Source: Bradyrhizobium sp. (GTDB lineage Bacteria > Pseudomonadota > Alphaproteobacteria > Rhizobiales > Xanthobacteraceae). Taken from it: a DNA stretch of 6,287 nt. Shown one piece after another: positions 1 to 5,573 of the stretch. The stretch covers positions 1 through 6,287 of the forward strand of contig JAICIT010000165.1 in assembly GCA_025960445.1 (NCBI GenBank). Direction: 5' to 3'. The notes under the pieces are model-generated. The model saw only the letters and a list, made by a program, of their open reading frames with translations. It did no database searches and had not been told where the DNA came from. Positions within the stretch are counted from its first letter, which is position 1, and every line of letters begins with the position of its first letter. Both the position numbers and the translations under genes were made by a program.

Positions 1-716
1 AGCCTGACATTGTCGTACTTGTCCGAACCCTGGCCGTGAACGCGGATACTGCGCAATGTTTCGGCAAGCTCGGCGTCATCGGTGAAGATGGCTCCGCCGT
101 CGCCGAAGCAGCCAAGCGGTTTGGCCGGGAAGAAGCTGGTCGCGGTGGCAAGGCCCGACGTGCCGAGCCGGCGACCTTTGTAGCTGGCGCCGAACGCCTG
201 GGCTGCGTCGTCGAGCACGAACAGACCTTCGGCTTCCGCGATCTCGCCGATCGACTCATGGTCGGCACTTTGTCCGAACAGATCAACCGGCATGACCGCT
301 TTGGGCTTGAGACCCAATCTGCGGGCGGTCGCAATTCCGCGCTTGAGCGAAGCCGGATCCATATTGAAGGTGATTTCGTCGACGTCGACGAACACAGGTG
401 TGGCGCCGATCAGCGCCACAGCCTCGCCGGTCGCGCAGAACGTAAAGGAAGGGCAGAGTACCGCATCGCCGCGGCCGATGCCTTTTGCCATCAGCACCAT
501 CAGCAGCGCGTCAGTGCCACTGGCGCAGCTCACCACATGCTTCGCGCCACTAAAACTTGCGAGTTCTGCTTCGAGCCGCGCCACTTCGGGACCGTTGATG
601 AATTGGCAATGCCCGAGCACACGGGCAACCGCTTCGTCGATGGATTTGCCGAGCCGTCGACGCTGGGCGGCCAGATCGATGAAAGGAATGGGTTCGAAAC
701 GCAGGTGCTGGTTCAT
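1..716 (-). CDS. DegT/DnrJ/EryC1/StrS-family sugar aminotransferase (3' end outside window)
   Basis: This is a PLP-dependent aminotransferase that would place an amino group on a keto-sugar nucleotide in the cytoplasm. The window holds 238 N-terminal residues; the family is usually about 360-390, so roughly the last third lies beyond base 1. Reading the minus strand, the protein opens MNQHLRFEPIPFIDLAAQ, a typical start for WbpE/WlbC/GnnB-like members. The loop SCASGTDALL (63-72) fits the PLP phosphate-binding site. LDDAAQAFG (168-176) carries Asp170, expected to contact the pyridine nitrogen. SFFPAKPLGCFGDGG (194-208) carries Lys199, the expected PLP lysine. RVHGQGSDKYDN (225-236) is also family-typical. 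An in-frame ATG at 744-746 would add ten residues; 716 is preferred because homologues start near the PFIDL motif, but neither start has a strong Shine-Dalgarno. It lies 62 bases after the dehydrogenase gene on the same strand, so the two probably act in sequence on one sugar. The exact substrate cannot be told from sequence alone. Confidence 0.9.
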   Translation of the reverse strand, partial: MNQHLRFEPIPFIDLAAQRRRLGKSIDEAVARVLGHCQFINGPEVARLEAELASFSGAKHVVSCASGTDALLMVLMAKGIGRGDAVLCPSFTFCATGEAVALIGATPVFVDVDEITFNMDPASLKRGIATARRLGLKPKAVMPVDLFGQSADHESIGEIAEAEGLFVLDDAAQAFGASYKGRRLGTSGLATATSFFPAKPLGCFGDGGAIFTDDAELAETLRSIRVHGQGSDKYDNVR

Positions 717-778
717 GGAGCTTTGCAGGAGTTGAGAACGCGGCATCAACGTGCGCTCGGCTGGGATGTGAGCATGCT

Positions 779-1792
779 CTAGCCGACCGCTCGCCGCGGC
801 ACCTTGCGCGCGGACGATGCAGGTCTCGCAGGCGCTTCGAGGCAGCGGGTCGCGATTTCAAGGCTGGCGACGCCTTCATCCCCAGTCACGGCCGGCAACC
901 CGCCGGAGCGCACGGCGTGAACGAATGCGATCAATTCGGCGCGCAGCGGCTCGTCATGACCCACCGGGAGATGCCGCATCGAGTAGCTGCCATCAGGCTT
1001 AAATCCGAAACACTCGGTGACCTGACGGGTGAGCAGATCGCCCATCACATATTTCCCACGGGTCGCAACGGTGACGTTGCGCGCCTTGAACGGCGTCAGC
1101 CAGTTGGTGTTGATGTGGGCGAGCACGCCGGAGGCGGTGCGGAATTGAAGCAGCGCAATATCCTCGCGCTCCGCCACCGCACTCGAGAGCTGCGGCTGCA
1201 CCTCGACGATATCGGATTCGGTGAACCAGCGGATCAGATCGATGTCATGCACCGCGAGATCGATCACAACACCGACGTTGGACATTCGCGGCGGGAATGG
1301 TCCAACGCGCGTGATCGCGATCGACAGGATATCTTCGCCGGAAATTGCGTGCTTGATCGCCGCGACCGCCGGGTTGAAGCGTTCGACGTGACCGACCATC
1401 AAGGTCACGCCAGCTTGTTGCGCGGCGGAAACGATGTCGCGCCCCTCCTCGACCGTAGATGCGATCGGCTTTTCAACGAGGAGGTGAATACCCCTGGCAA
1501 TGCAGGCTAGCGCGATCTCATGATGAAGATGAGTTGGTGCGGCGATGGTGACGGCGTCGACTCCTGCGACGATCAGCTCATCGAGGCTCGCGAACGTCCG
1601 GCACCCCGTCAGGTCGGTGACGCGCGCCCGATGCGCGGGCAGTGGATCAACGGTTCCGACCAGTGTGACATCCGGCATGCCGGCGAGCACGCGAGCATGA
1701 TTGCTGCCCATGATGCCCGCACCGATCACGCCGACTCGAAGTGCGCCCCTCGCCTGCTGTTTCGCGCCCCCTGCGGACCCCTTCAAACTCAT
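779..1792 (-). CDS. Gfo/Idh/MocA-family NAD(P)-dependent sugar-nucleotide dehydrogenase
   Basis: This is a cytoplasmic oxidoreductase of 337 residues, normal for the family. The N-terminal Rossmann fold shows GVIGAGIMG (21-29) for NAD(P) binding and an acidic strand end at VDP (48-50). EKP (107-109) is the family's lysine motif, GHVERFNPAV (134-143) follows, and DLAVHDIDLIRW (178-189) holds the catalytic-type His182 and Asp residues. The start at 1792 (MSLKGSAGG) is chosen because the Rossmann strand begins soon after. The frame stays open upstream to a TTG at 1900, but those 36 residues do not look like the family. The weak ribosome site is CTGGGG, 8 bases before the ATG. With the aminotransferase just downstream, the likely job is to oxidise C3 of a UDP-HexNAc or UDP-HexNAcA so that it can be aminated, as in GnnA/GnnB or WbpB/WbpE. 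The pairing is seen; the specific substrate is inference. Other Gfo/Idh enzymes (myo-inositol or other sugar dehydrogenases) are less likely here. The C-terminus ends in a basic, Ala/Pro-rich tail. Confidence 0.88.
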   Translation of the reverse strand: MSLKGSAGGAKQQARGALRVGVIGAGIMGSNHARVLAGMPDVTLVGTVDPLPAHRARVTDLTGCRTFASLDELIVAGVDAVTIAAPTHLHHEIALACIARGIHLLVEKPIASTVEEGRDIVSAAQQAGVTLMVGHVERFNPAVAAIKHAISGEDILSIAITRVGPFPPRMSNVGVVIDLAVHDIDLIRWFTESDIVEVQPQLSSAVAEREDIALLQFRTASGVLAHINTNWLTPFKARNVTVATRGKYVMGDLLTRQVTECFGFKPDGSYSMRHLPVGHDEPLRAELIAFVHAVRSGGLPAVTGDEGVASLEIATRCLEAPARPASSARKVPRRAVG

Positions 1793-1982
1793 ATGGCCGA
1801 CCCCAGTTTGCCGCTGATATCCCCTGGGGCTCTCGTAGCATGCCGCCAACGAGGAGGCGATTGCCGAGTACCCTTCCAGGACACATTTTGATTCAAACAA
1901 TTACATGCCCAACAGCGACTGTTTGGCCGCCGGACGTTACCCAAAGTAGCTTGATTCGCCCCCGCGCGTCGCTCCGGTCGGA
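1793..1982. other. 190-base spacer between manC and the dehydrogenase gene
   Basis: This gap separates the manC stop from the chosen dehydrogenase start on the minus strand. It is partly AT-rich near 1884-1905, unlike its surroundings, and holds an 11-base dyad TTTGATTCAAA at 1887-1897. No hairpin with a T-run that would serve as an intrinsic terminator is visible, and no convincing -35/-10 pair was found. The gap is long enough to hold a separate promoter for the dehydrogenase and aminotransferase genes, so they may be a transcription unit of their own. Confidence 0.5.
1801..1829 (-). promoter_or_regulatory. Inverted repeat over the ribosome site of the dehydrogenase gene
   Basis: On the minus strand CCCCAG (1829-1824) is followed 17 bases later by its exact complement CTGGGG (1806-1801). 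The second arm is the only Shine-Dalgarno-like element of the gene and ends 8 bases before the ATG at 1792. If the two arms pair in the mRNA, the ribosome site would be covered. The repeat is seen directly; a regulatory role is inference, and six-base repeats arise easily by chance in GC-rich DNA. Confidence 0.25.
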
Positions 1983-3395
1983 CTAACTGCGCTTGTAGTC
2001 GTCCTCGATCCGGATGATATCGTCCTCCCCAAGATAGCTGCCGGTCTGAACCTCGATCAGCTCAAGCGGAATCTTGCCCGGGTTTTCCATGCGATGAGTC
2101 GCGCCGATCGGGATGTAGATCGATTCGTTCTCATGGACGGTCTTGACCAGTTCGTTGAGGGTCACCCGCGCGGCGCCGCGCACCACGATCCAATGCTCGG
2201 AACGATGGTGATGTTTTTGCAGCGACAGCCGGCCGCCCGGCTTGACGATGATGCGCTTGACTTGGTGCCGCGCGCCCATATCGATAGATTGGTATGAGCC
2301 CCATGGCCGGTGGACCCTGAGGTGTTCCTCGGTGACCTGCGGCGCCACATTCTTCAATTTCGCCACCAGTCGCTTCAGGCCATTGGCATCCTTCTGGCGC
2401 GATACCAACACGGCGTCCTGCGTCGCCACCACGACGAGATCGTCGACGCCCTCCAGCGCGACCAACGCCTTGTCCGTCGTGACATTGCAGTTGCGCGAAT
2501 CTTCAAATACCGCGGCGCCAACAGCTGCATTGCCGTCGCTGTCCTTATCCGAGAGCTCCCAAACCGCGTGCCAGGAGCCAACGTCTGACCAGCCGCATGC
2601 GACCGGGACCACCGTGGCGCGCGCGGTCTTCTCCATCACCGCATAGTCGATGGAGATCGGTTTGACCGATTCAAATGCTTTGGGTTCGAGGGTGACGAAG
2701 CCGAGATCACGCCCGGCATCGACGACGGCGCGCGTGACGGACTGCACGCTTTCGGCATCAGACTTACTGTATTCCTCAAGCAGGACAGAGGCGCGGAACA
2801 TGAAGTTGCCGCTGTTCCAGAGATAACCAGCGCTGATGTATTCGGCAGCGGTCGCCGGATCCGGCTTCTCGACGAATTTTGCGACGCTGCGGACCTCGCC
2901 CGAGATCATCTCGCCCGCGCTGATGTAGCCGTATTCGGTGGCCGCCCGCTCCGGCTCGACACCGAATGTCACGATATGCCCAGCCTGCGCCGCGACCAGG
3001 CCCTGCCGGCACGCGGCAATGAATCCGGCCGTATCGCGGACCACGTGATCGGCTGCAAGCGCGAGAACGATCGCTTCCTGGTCGCGCGTTTGCGCAAACA
3101 CCGCGCCCGCCGCGATTGCCGGCCCTGAATCCCGCCGTGTCGGTTCGAGCAGGACATCGGCTTCGGCGCCGATCTCGGCCAGCTGCTCCAGCACCATGAA
3201 GCGATAGGCGTTATTGGTGACGATGATCGGACGGTCAAACAGCGCTTTATCCGACACCCGCAGGATGGTGTTCTGGAACGTCGATCGCGCGCCGAACAAG
3301 GGCAGGAATTGTTTCGGATGCACTTCGCGCGAAGCCGGCCAGAGCCGCGTTCCAGCGCCGCCGCACATGATCAGTGGAACAATTCTCCCGGCCAT
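1983..3395 (-). CDS. manC: Mannose-1-phosphate guanylyltransferase / mannose-6-phosphate isomerase (bifunctional, type II PMI)
   Basis: This cytoplasmic enzyme makes GDP-mannose from mannose-1-phosphate and GTP, and its second domain interconverts fructose-6-phosphate and mannose-6-phosphate. The 470 residues match the usual length of ManC/AlgA/XanB. The N-terminal nucleotidyltransferase domain shows CGGAGTRLWPASREVHPKQF (11-30), the nucleotide-binding signature. ADHVV (115-119), FVEKPD (174-179), WNSGNFMF (193-200), SIDYAVMEKT (248-257) and GWSDVGSW (268-275) follow. The C-terminal cupin domain shows RPWGSY (363-368), the metal-site stretch QKHHHRSEHW (393-402), IPIGATHRMENPG (428-440) and ELIEVQTGSYLGEDDI (445-460). 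All key residues are present, so both activities should be intact. The frame is open to 3452, but the start at 3395 is chosen: it gives the standard N-terminus, has a GAGG ribosome site, and lies 7 bases after the epimerase stop rather than overlapping it. It is very probably co-transcribed with the epimerase. GDP-mannose would feed mannose, or GDP-fucose or GDP-rhamnose made elsewhere, into the polysaccharide. Confidence 0.96.
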   Translation of the reverse strand: MAGRIVPLIMCGGAGTRLWPASREVHPKQFLPLFGARSTFQNTILRVSDKALFDRPIIVTNNAYRFMVLEQLAEIGAEADVLLEPTRRDSGPAIAAGAVFAQTRDQEAIVLALAADHVVRDTAGFIAACRQGLVAAQAGHIVTFGVEPERAATEYGYISAGEMISGEVRSVAKFVEKPDPATAAEYISAGYLWNSGNFMFRASVLLEEYSKSDAESVQSVTRAVVDAGRDLGFVTLEPKAFESVKPISIDYAVMEKTARATVVPVACGWSDVGSWHAVWELSDKDSDGNAAVGAAVFEDSRNCNVTTDKALVALEGVDDLVVVATQDAVLVSRQKDANGLKRLVAKLKNVAPQVTEEHLRVHRPWGSYQSIDMGARHQVKRIIVKPGGRLSLQKHHHRSEHWIVVRGAARVTLNELVKTVHENESIYIPIGATHRMENPGKIPLELIEVQTGSYLGEDDIIRIEDDYKRS

Positions 3396-3406
3396 CAGCA
3401 CCTCAA
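3396..3406 (-). promoter_or_regulatory. Ribosome-binding site of manC, overlapping the epimerase stop codon
   Basis: The minus strand reads TTGAGGTGCTG directly before the manC ATG at 3395. GAGG sits five bases ahead of the start codon and shares bases with the TGA stop of the epimerase gene (3405-3403). This decides the manC start and suggests translational coupling of the two genes. Confidence 0.7.
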
Positions 3407-4392
3407 ATCTTGTAGTGGTCGCGATACCACGCGACAAAATCGCGAATGCCATCTTCGATCGACGTGTGCGGCTTGAAACCGACGTCGCGCATCAGATCGC
3501 CTATGTCCGCATAGGTTTCCATGACGTCGCCAGGCTGCATCGGCAACATATCCTTGACTGCCTTGCGCCCCAACTCTTTCTCCAGCAAAGCCACCACGTG
3601 CAACAGCTCTTCCGGCCGCTGGTTACCGACATTGTAGACCCGTGCCGGTGCGGACCCGGTGCTTGCCCCGGCTTCCGGGATGCGCTCCACAAGGCGCATT
3701 ATGACACGGGTCACGTCATCGATATGGGTGAAGTCGCGCCGCATGTCGCCATGGTTAAAGAGCCTGATCGGGGTTCCCTTTAGGATCGCATTGGCGAACA
3801 GAAAGATCGCCATATCCGGCCGTCCCCATGGCCCATAGATGGTAAAGAAACGCAAGCCCGTGACTGGCAGACGGTAGAGGTGACTGTAGGAATGAGCCAT
3901 CAGCTCGTTTGCCTTTTTGGTCGCCGCATAAAGGCTGATCGGACGATCCGTTTTGTCGTCGACCGAAAACGGCAGTTTGGTGTTGGCGCCGTAAACCGAT
4001 GACGAAGACGCGTACACCAGATGACGGCAGCCATGATGCCGGCACCCTTCCAGCACATTGAGAAAACCGACGAGGTTCGCGTCACCATAGGTGTGAGGAT
4101 TGTCGATCGAGTAGCGAACGCCAGCCTGGGCTGCGAGGTGGACAACGGTCGCAAACCGATGTTTTGCAAACAATTGATCGGTGATTGCGCGATCGGCGAG
4201 TTCGAGTTGCACGAAACCGAATTGCGGATGCTGCCGCAGGATATCCAGCCGAGACTGCTTCAGCGCCGGATCATAATAGCTGTTCAGATTATCGAGCCCG
4301 ACAACCGGGCGGCCTTCCGCCAAAAGCTGACGCGCAACGTGAAATCCGATAAAGCCGGCCGCACCGGTGACCAAGATCGTCTGGTCCGACAT
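3403..4392 (-). CDS. lpsL: UDP-glucuronate 4-epimerase (NAD-dependent epimerase/dehydratase, extended SDR)
   Basis: The likely reaction is interconversion of UDP-glucuronate and UDP-galacturonate in the cytoplasm, supplying galacturonic acid for LPS, capsule or exopolysaccharide. The 329 residues are normal for this family. TGAAGFIG (9-16) binds NAD, and NLNSYYDPALKQSRL (35-49) is a hallmark of glucuronate epimerases. HLAAQAGVRYSI (85-96), ASSSSVYG (128-135) and SLYAATKK (153-160) with the catalytic Tyr155-x3-Lys159 follow. FFTIYGPWGRPDMA (182-195) and MLPMQPGDVMETYAD (282-296) also match. The start at 4392 is the first residue of the Rossmann domain and has a good ribosome site. It is the first gene of a minus-strand unit with manC and is divergent from the membrane-protein gene. 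The symbol follows rhizobial LpsL; a related UDP-HexNAc(A) epimerase cannot be fully excluded, but the motifs favour glucuronate. Confidence 0.92.
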   Translation of the reverse strand: MSDQTILVTGAAGFIGFHVARQLLAEGRPVVGLDNLNSYYDPALKQSRLDILRQHPQFGFVQLELADRAITDQLFAKHRFATVVHLAAQAGVRYSIDNPHTYGDANLVGFLNVLEGCRHHGCRHLVYASSSSVYGANTKLPFSVDDKTDRPISLYAATKKANELMAHSYSHLYRLPVTGLRFFTIYGPWGRPDMAIFLFANAILKGTPIRLFNHGDMRRDFTHIDDVTRVIMRLVERIPEAGASTGSAPARVYNVGNQRPEELLHVVALLEKELGRKAVKDMLPMQPGDVMETYADIGDLMRDVGFKPHTSIEDGIRDFVAWYRDHYKI

Positions 4393-4394
4393 TG

Positions 4395-4402
4395 CTCCCC
4401 CT
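4395..4402 (-). promoter_or_regulatory. Ribosome-binding site of the UDP-glucuronate epimerase gene
   Basis: The minus strand reads AGGGGGAG two bases before the ATG at 4392, with the purine core GGGGG at 4401-4397. It is the strongest ribosome site in the window and supports this start. Confidence 0.6.
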
Positions 4403-4417
4403 TTTCGTCATCGGTTC

Positions 4418-4439
4418 GGCTCCGCCCCTCACCGGAGCC
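4418..4439. repeat. Perfect 7-base inverted repeat in the divergent spacer
   Basis: GGCTCCG (4418-4424) and CGGAGCC (4433-4439) are exact complements around an 8-base loop. Read on the plus strand it is followed by TCTTTAA, too short a T-run for a confident terminator. Read on the minus strand it lies in or at the 5' end of the epimerase leader, about 25 bases before the start codon. It could be an operator, an mRNA leader hairpin, or a weak stop for antisense transcription; the sequence does not decide between these. Confidence 0.5.
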
Positions 4440-4440
4440 T

Positions 4441-4469
4441 CTTTAAGCGCCGTGTTGCGGATGTCGCAA
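4441..4469 (-). promoter_or_regulatory. Weak promoter candidate for the epimerase-manC unit
   Basis: On the minus strand TTGCGA (4469-4464) and TTAAAG (4446-4441) are 17 bases apart and resemble a sigma-70-type -35/-10 pair, matching four and three of six consensus bases. A start of transcription near 4434 would fall inside the right arm of the inverted repeat at 4418-4439. The -35 element also overlaps a small dyad, TTGCG-N5-CGCAA (4455-4469). The match is weak and could be chance. Confidence 0.22.
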
Positions 4470-4588
4470 GAGCCAGCCGCCCCGGCTATTGCCAGATGCG
4501 CTCGAAAAACATACCAAGGCGGCGACGTTCGGCGCATGCAGCGAGTTGCGCTGTGACCATCCCCTCGAGCCTGGCGAGCGCGAACGAA

Positions 4589-5548
4589 ATGCGCCAATTC
4601 CTGTTTTCGACGTTGAAAATACTGATTTCGGCGGCGCTGCTTTATTTTGCGCTCCGTAAGGCCGATCTCTCAAACCTTGCCTCACGGATCGATATTGCGA
4701 GCCTGGGCTGGATCGCATTGGCGATCGCGGTGACGTTCCTGCAGATTTTTGTCGGCGTGCTGCGATGGCGCGAAATCAGCGAGGATTGTGGCGCGCCTCT
4801 CGGTACACGTCAGGCCATGCGATACAACCTGATCGGAACTTTCTTCAACCAGACGCTGCCCTCCTCGATCGGTGGCGATGCGGTGCGACTGTGGCTGGTC
4901 GCCCGCGGCGGAGCCGGATGGCGGGCCGCGACCTATTCCATCTTCGTCGACCGCGCAATCGGTCTGATCGCGCTCGCCATCCTCATCGTCGCCAGCCTGC
5001 CGTGGAGCTATAACCTGATCACTGATCCGGCCGGCAGGTCGGCGCTTTTGCTGATCGACCTGCTCGCGCTCGCCGGCGGGCTCGGATTTCTCGTGCTTGG
5101 CCGGCTGCGATGGCCTTGGCTGAAGCGCTGGTGGGGAACGCATCATGTTCACGCCTGCGCGGTGATTGCCAACCGGGTAATCTTCAGTCGGCAGCACGGA
5201 CCGATGATAGCCGCAGCTTCCCTGTTGGTGCACGTCCTCACCGTCGTCATCGCGTGGTGCGTCGTACAATCAATTGCGGCGCCGGTGTCGTTTGGCCAGG
5301 TGTTTCAGTTGCTGCCGCCGGTCATGCTGATCACCATGCTGCCAATCTCGATTGCCGGCTGGGGATTGCGCGAAACCACCATGGGGCTGGCGTTCGGATA
5401 TGCCGGGCTAATGACCAACGAAGGCATCAACATTTCGTTATTGTTCGGCGCTGTGTCGTTTATCGTCGGCGCCTTTGGAGGCCTGGTGTGGATCTTCAGC
5501 GCCGAAAAAGCCGCGCAGGGTATCTCGCCAATCAAGGTGCCGGAATGA
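4589..5548 (+). CDS. Lysylphosphatidylglycerol synthase TM-domain / YbhN (UPF0104)-family flippase-like membrane protein
   Basis: This is a 319-residue inner-membrane protein with about seven or eight hydrophobic segments, roughly at 5-22, 37-59, 115-137, 151-171, 206-230, 240-259, 262-280 and 282-304. The family is recognised by GTFFNQTLPSSIGGDAVRLW (83-102), the DRAIGL stretch (121-126), and LPISIAGWGLRE (251-262). These resemble the membrane half of MprF; the soluble lysyl-transferase half is absent, so it is not an MprF. Members often sit in polysaccharide and glycolipid loci and are proposed to move lipids or lipid-linked sugars across the membrane, but the role of this subgroup is not settled. 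The start at 4589 (MRQFLFSTLK) is chosen because the first membrane helix begins there. Upstream frame up to 4367 overlaps the epimerase gene on the other strand and has no family resemblance; ATG 4496 is a less likely alternative. It is the only plus-strand gene in the window, divergent from the epimerase and convergent with the CapD-like gene 25 bases on. Confidence 0.85.
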   Translation: MRQFLFSTLKILISAALLYFALRKADLSNLASRIDIASLGWIALAIAVTFLQIFVGVLRWREISEDCGAPLGTRQAMRYNLIGTFFNQTLPSSIGGDAVRLWLVARGGAGWRAATYSIFVDRAIGLIALAILIVASLPWSYNLITDPAGRSALLLIDLLALAGGLGFLVLGRLRWPWLKRWWGTHHVHACAVIANRVIFSRQHGPMIAAASLLVHVLTVVIAWCVVQSIAAPVSFGQVFQLLPPVMLITMLPISIAGWGLRETTMGLAFGYAGLMTNEGINISLLFGAVSFIVGAFGGLVWIFSAEKAAQGISPIKVPE

Positions 5549-5573
5549 TCGGCCCGGGCGGGAATTCTTCCCT
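5549..5573. other. 25-base convergent gap with a small dyad
   Basis: The membrane-protein gene and the CapD-like gene end towards each other here. The gap contains GGGAA-TTC-TTCCC (5560-5572), a perfect 5-base dyad with a 3-base loop. There is no T-run on either side, so it is at best a weak bidirectional terminator. Confidence 0.3.

Larger units (their letters stand above)
4393..4588. promoter_or_regulatory. Divergent spacer between the epimerase and the membrane-protein gene
   Basis: These 196 bases lie between two genes that start back to back, so promoters for both are expected here. Two inverted repeats (4418-4439 and 4455-4469) and one weak minus-strand promoter candidate are present. 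No clear promoter could be picked for the plus-strand gene. The plus-strand frame of the membrane gene stays open through the whole spacer, but that extension carries no membrane segment or recognisable motif and is treated as non-coding. Confidence 0.5.

Noticed and set aside
36..782. A 248-codon plus-strand open frame opposite the aminotransferase, and similar plus-strand frames at 917-1510, 3214-3783 and 4021-4446
   Set aside because: They lie antisense to genes with clear family motifs, their translations lack recognisable domains, and such antisense frames are usual in GC-rich genomes.
1793..1900. N-terminal extension of the dehydrogenase from a TTG at 1900
   Set aside because: The 36 extra residues resemble no part of the family and precede a normal N-terminus at 1792.
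1922..1945. TTTGG/CCAAA inverted repeat after manC considered as a terminator
   Set aside because: The stem is only five bases with a 14-base loop and there is no T-run.
3396..3452. N-terminal extension of ManC from 3452
   Set aside because: It would overlap the end of the epimerase gene, whereas the ATG at 3395 has a good ribosome site and gives the standard ManC start.
4367..4588. N-terminal extension of the YbhN-like protein
   Set aside because: It is Arg-rich with no family resemblance, overlaps the epimerase start on the other strand, and precedes the first membrane helix.
5560..5572. GGGAA-TTC-TTCCC dyad as a proven bidirectional terminator
   Set aside because: The stem is short and lacks T-runs on both sides; kept only as a weak feature of the convergent gap.
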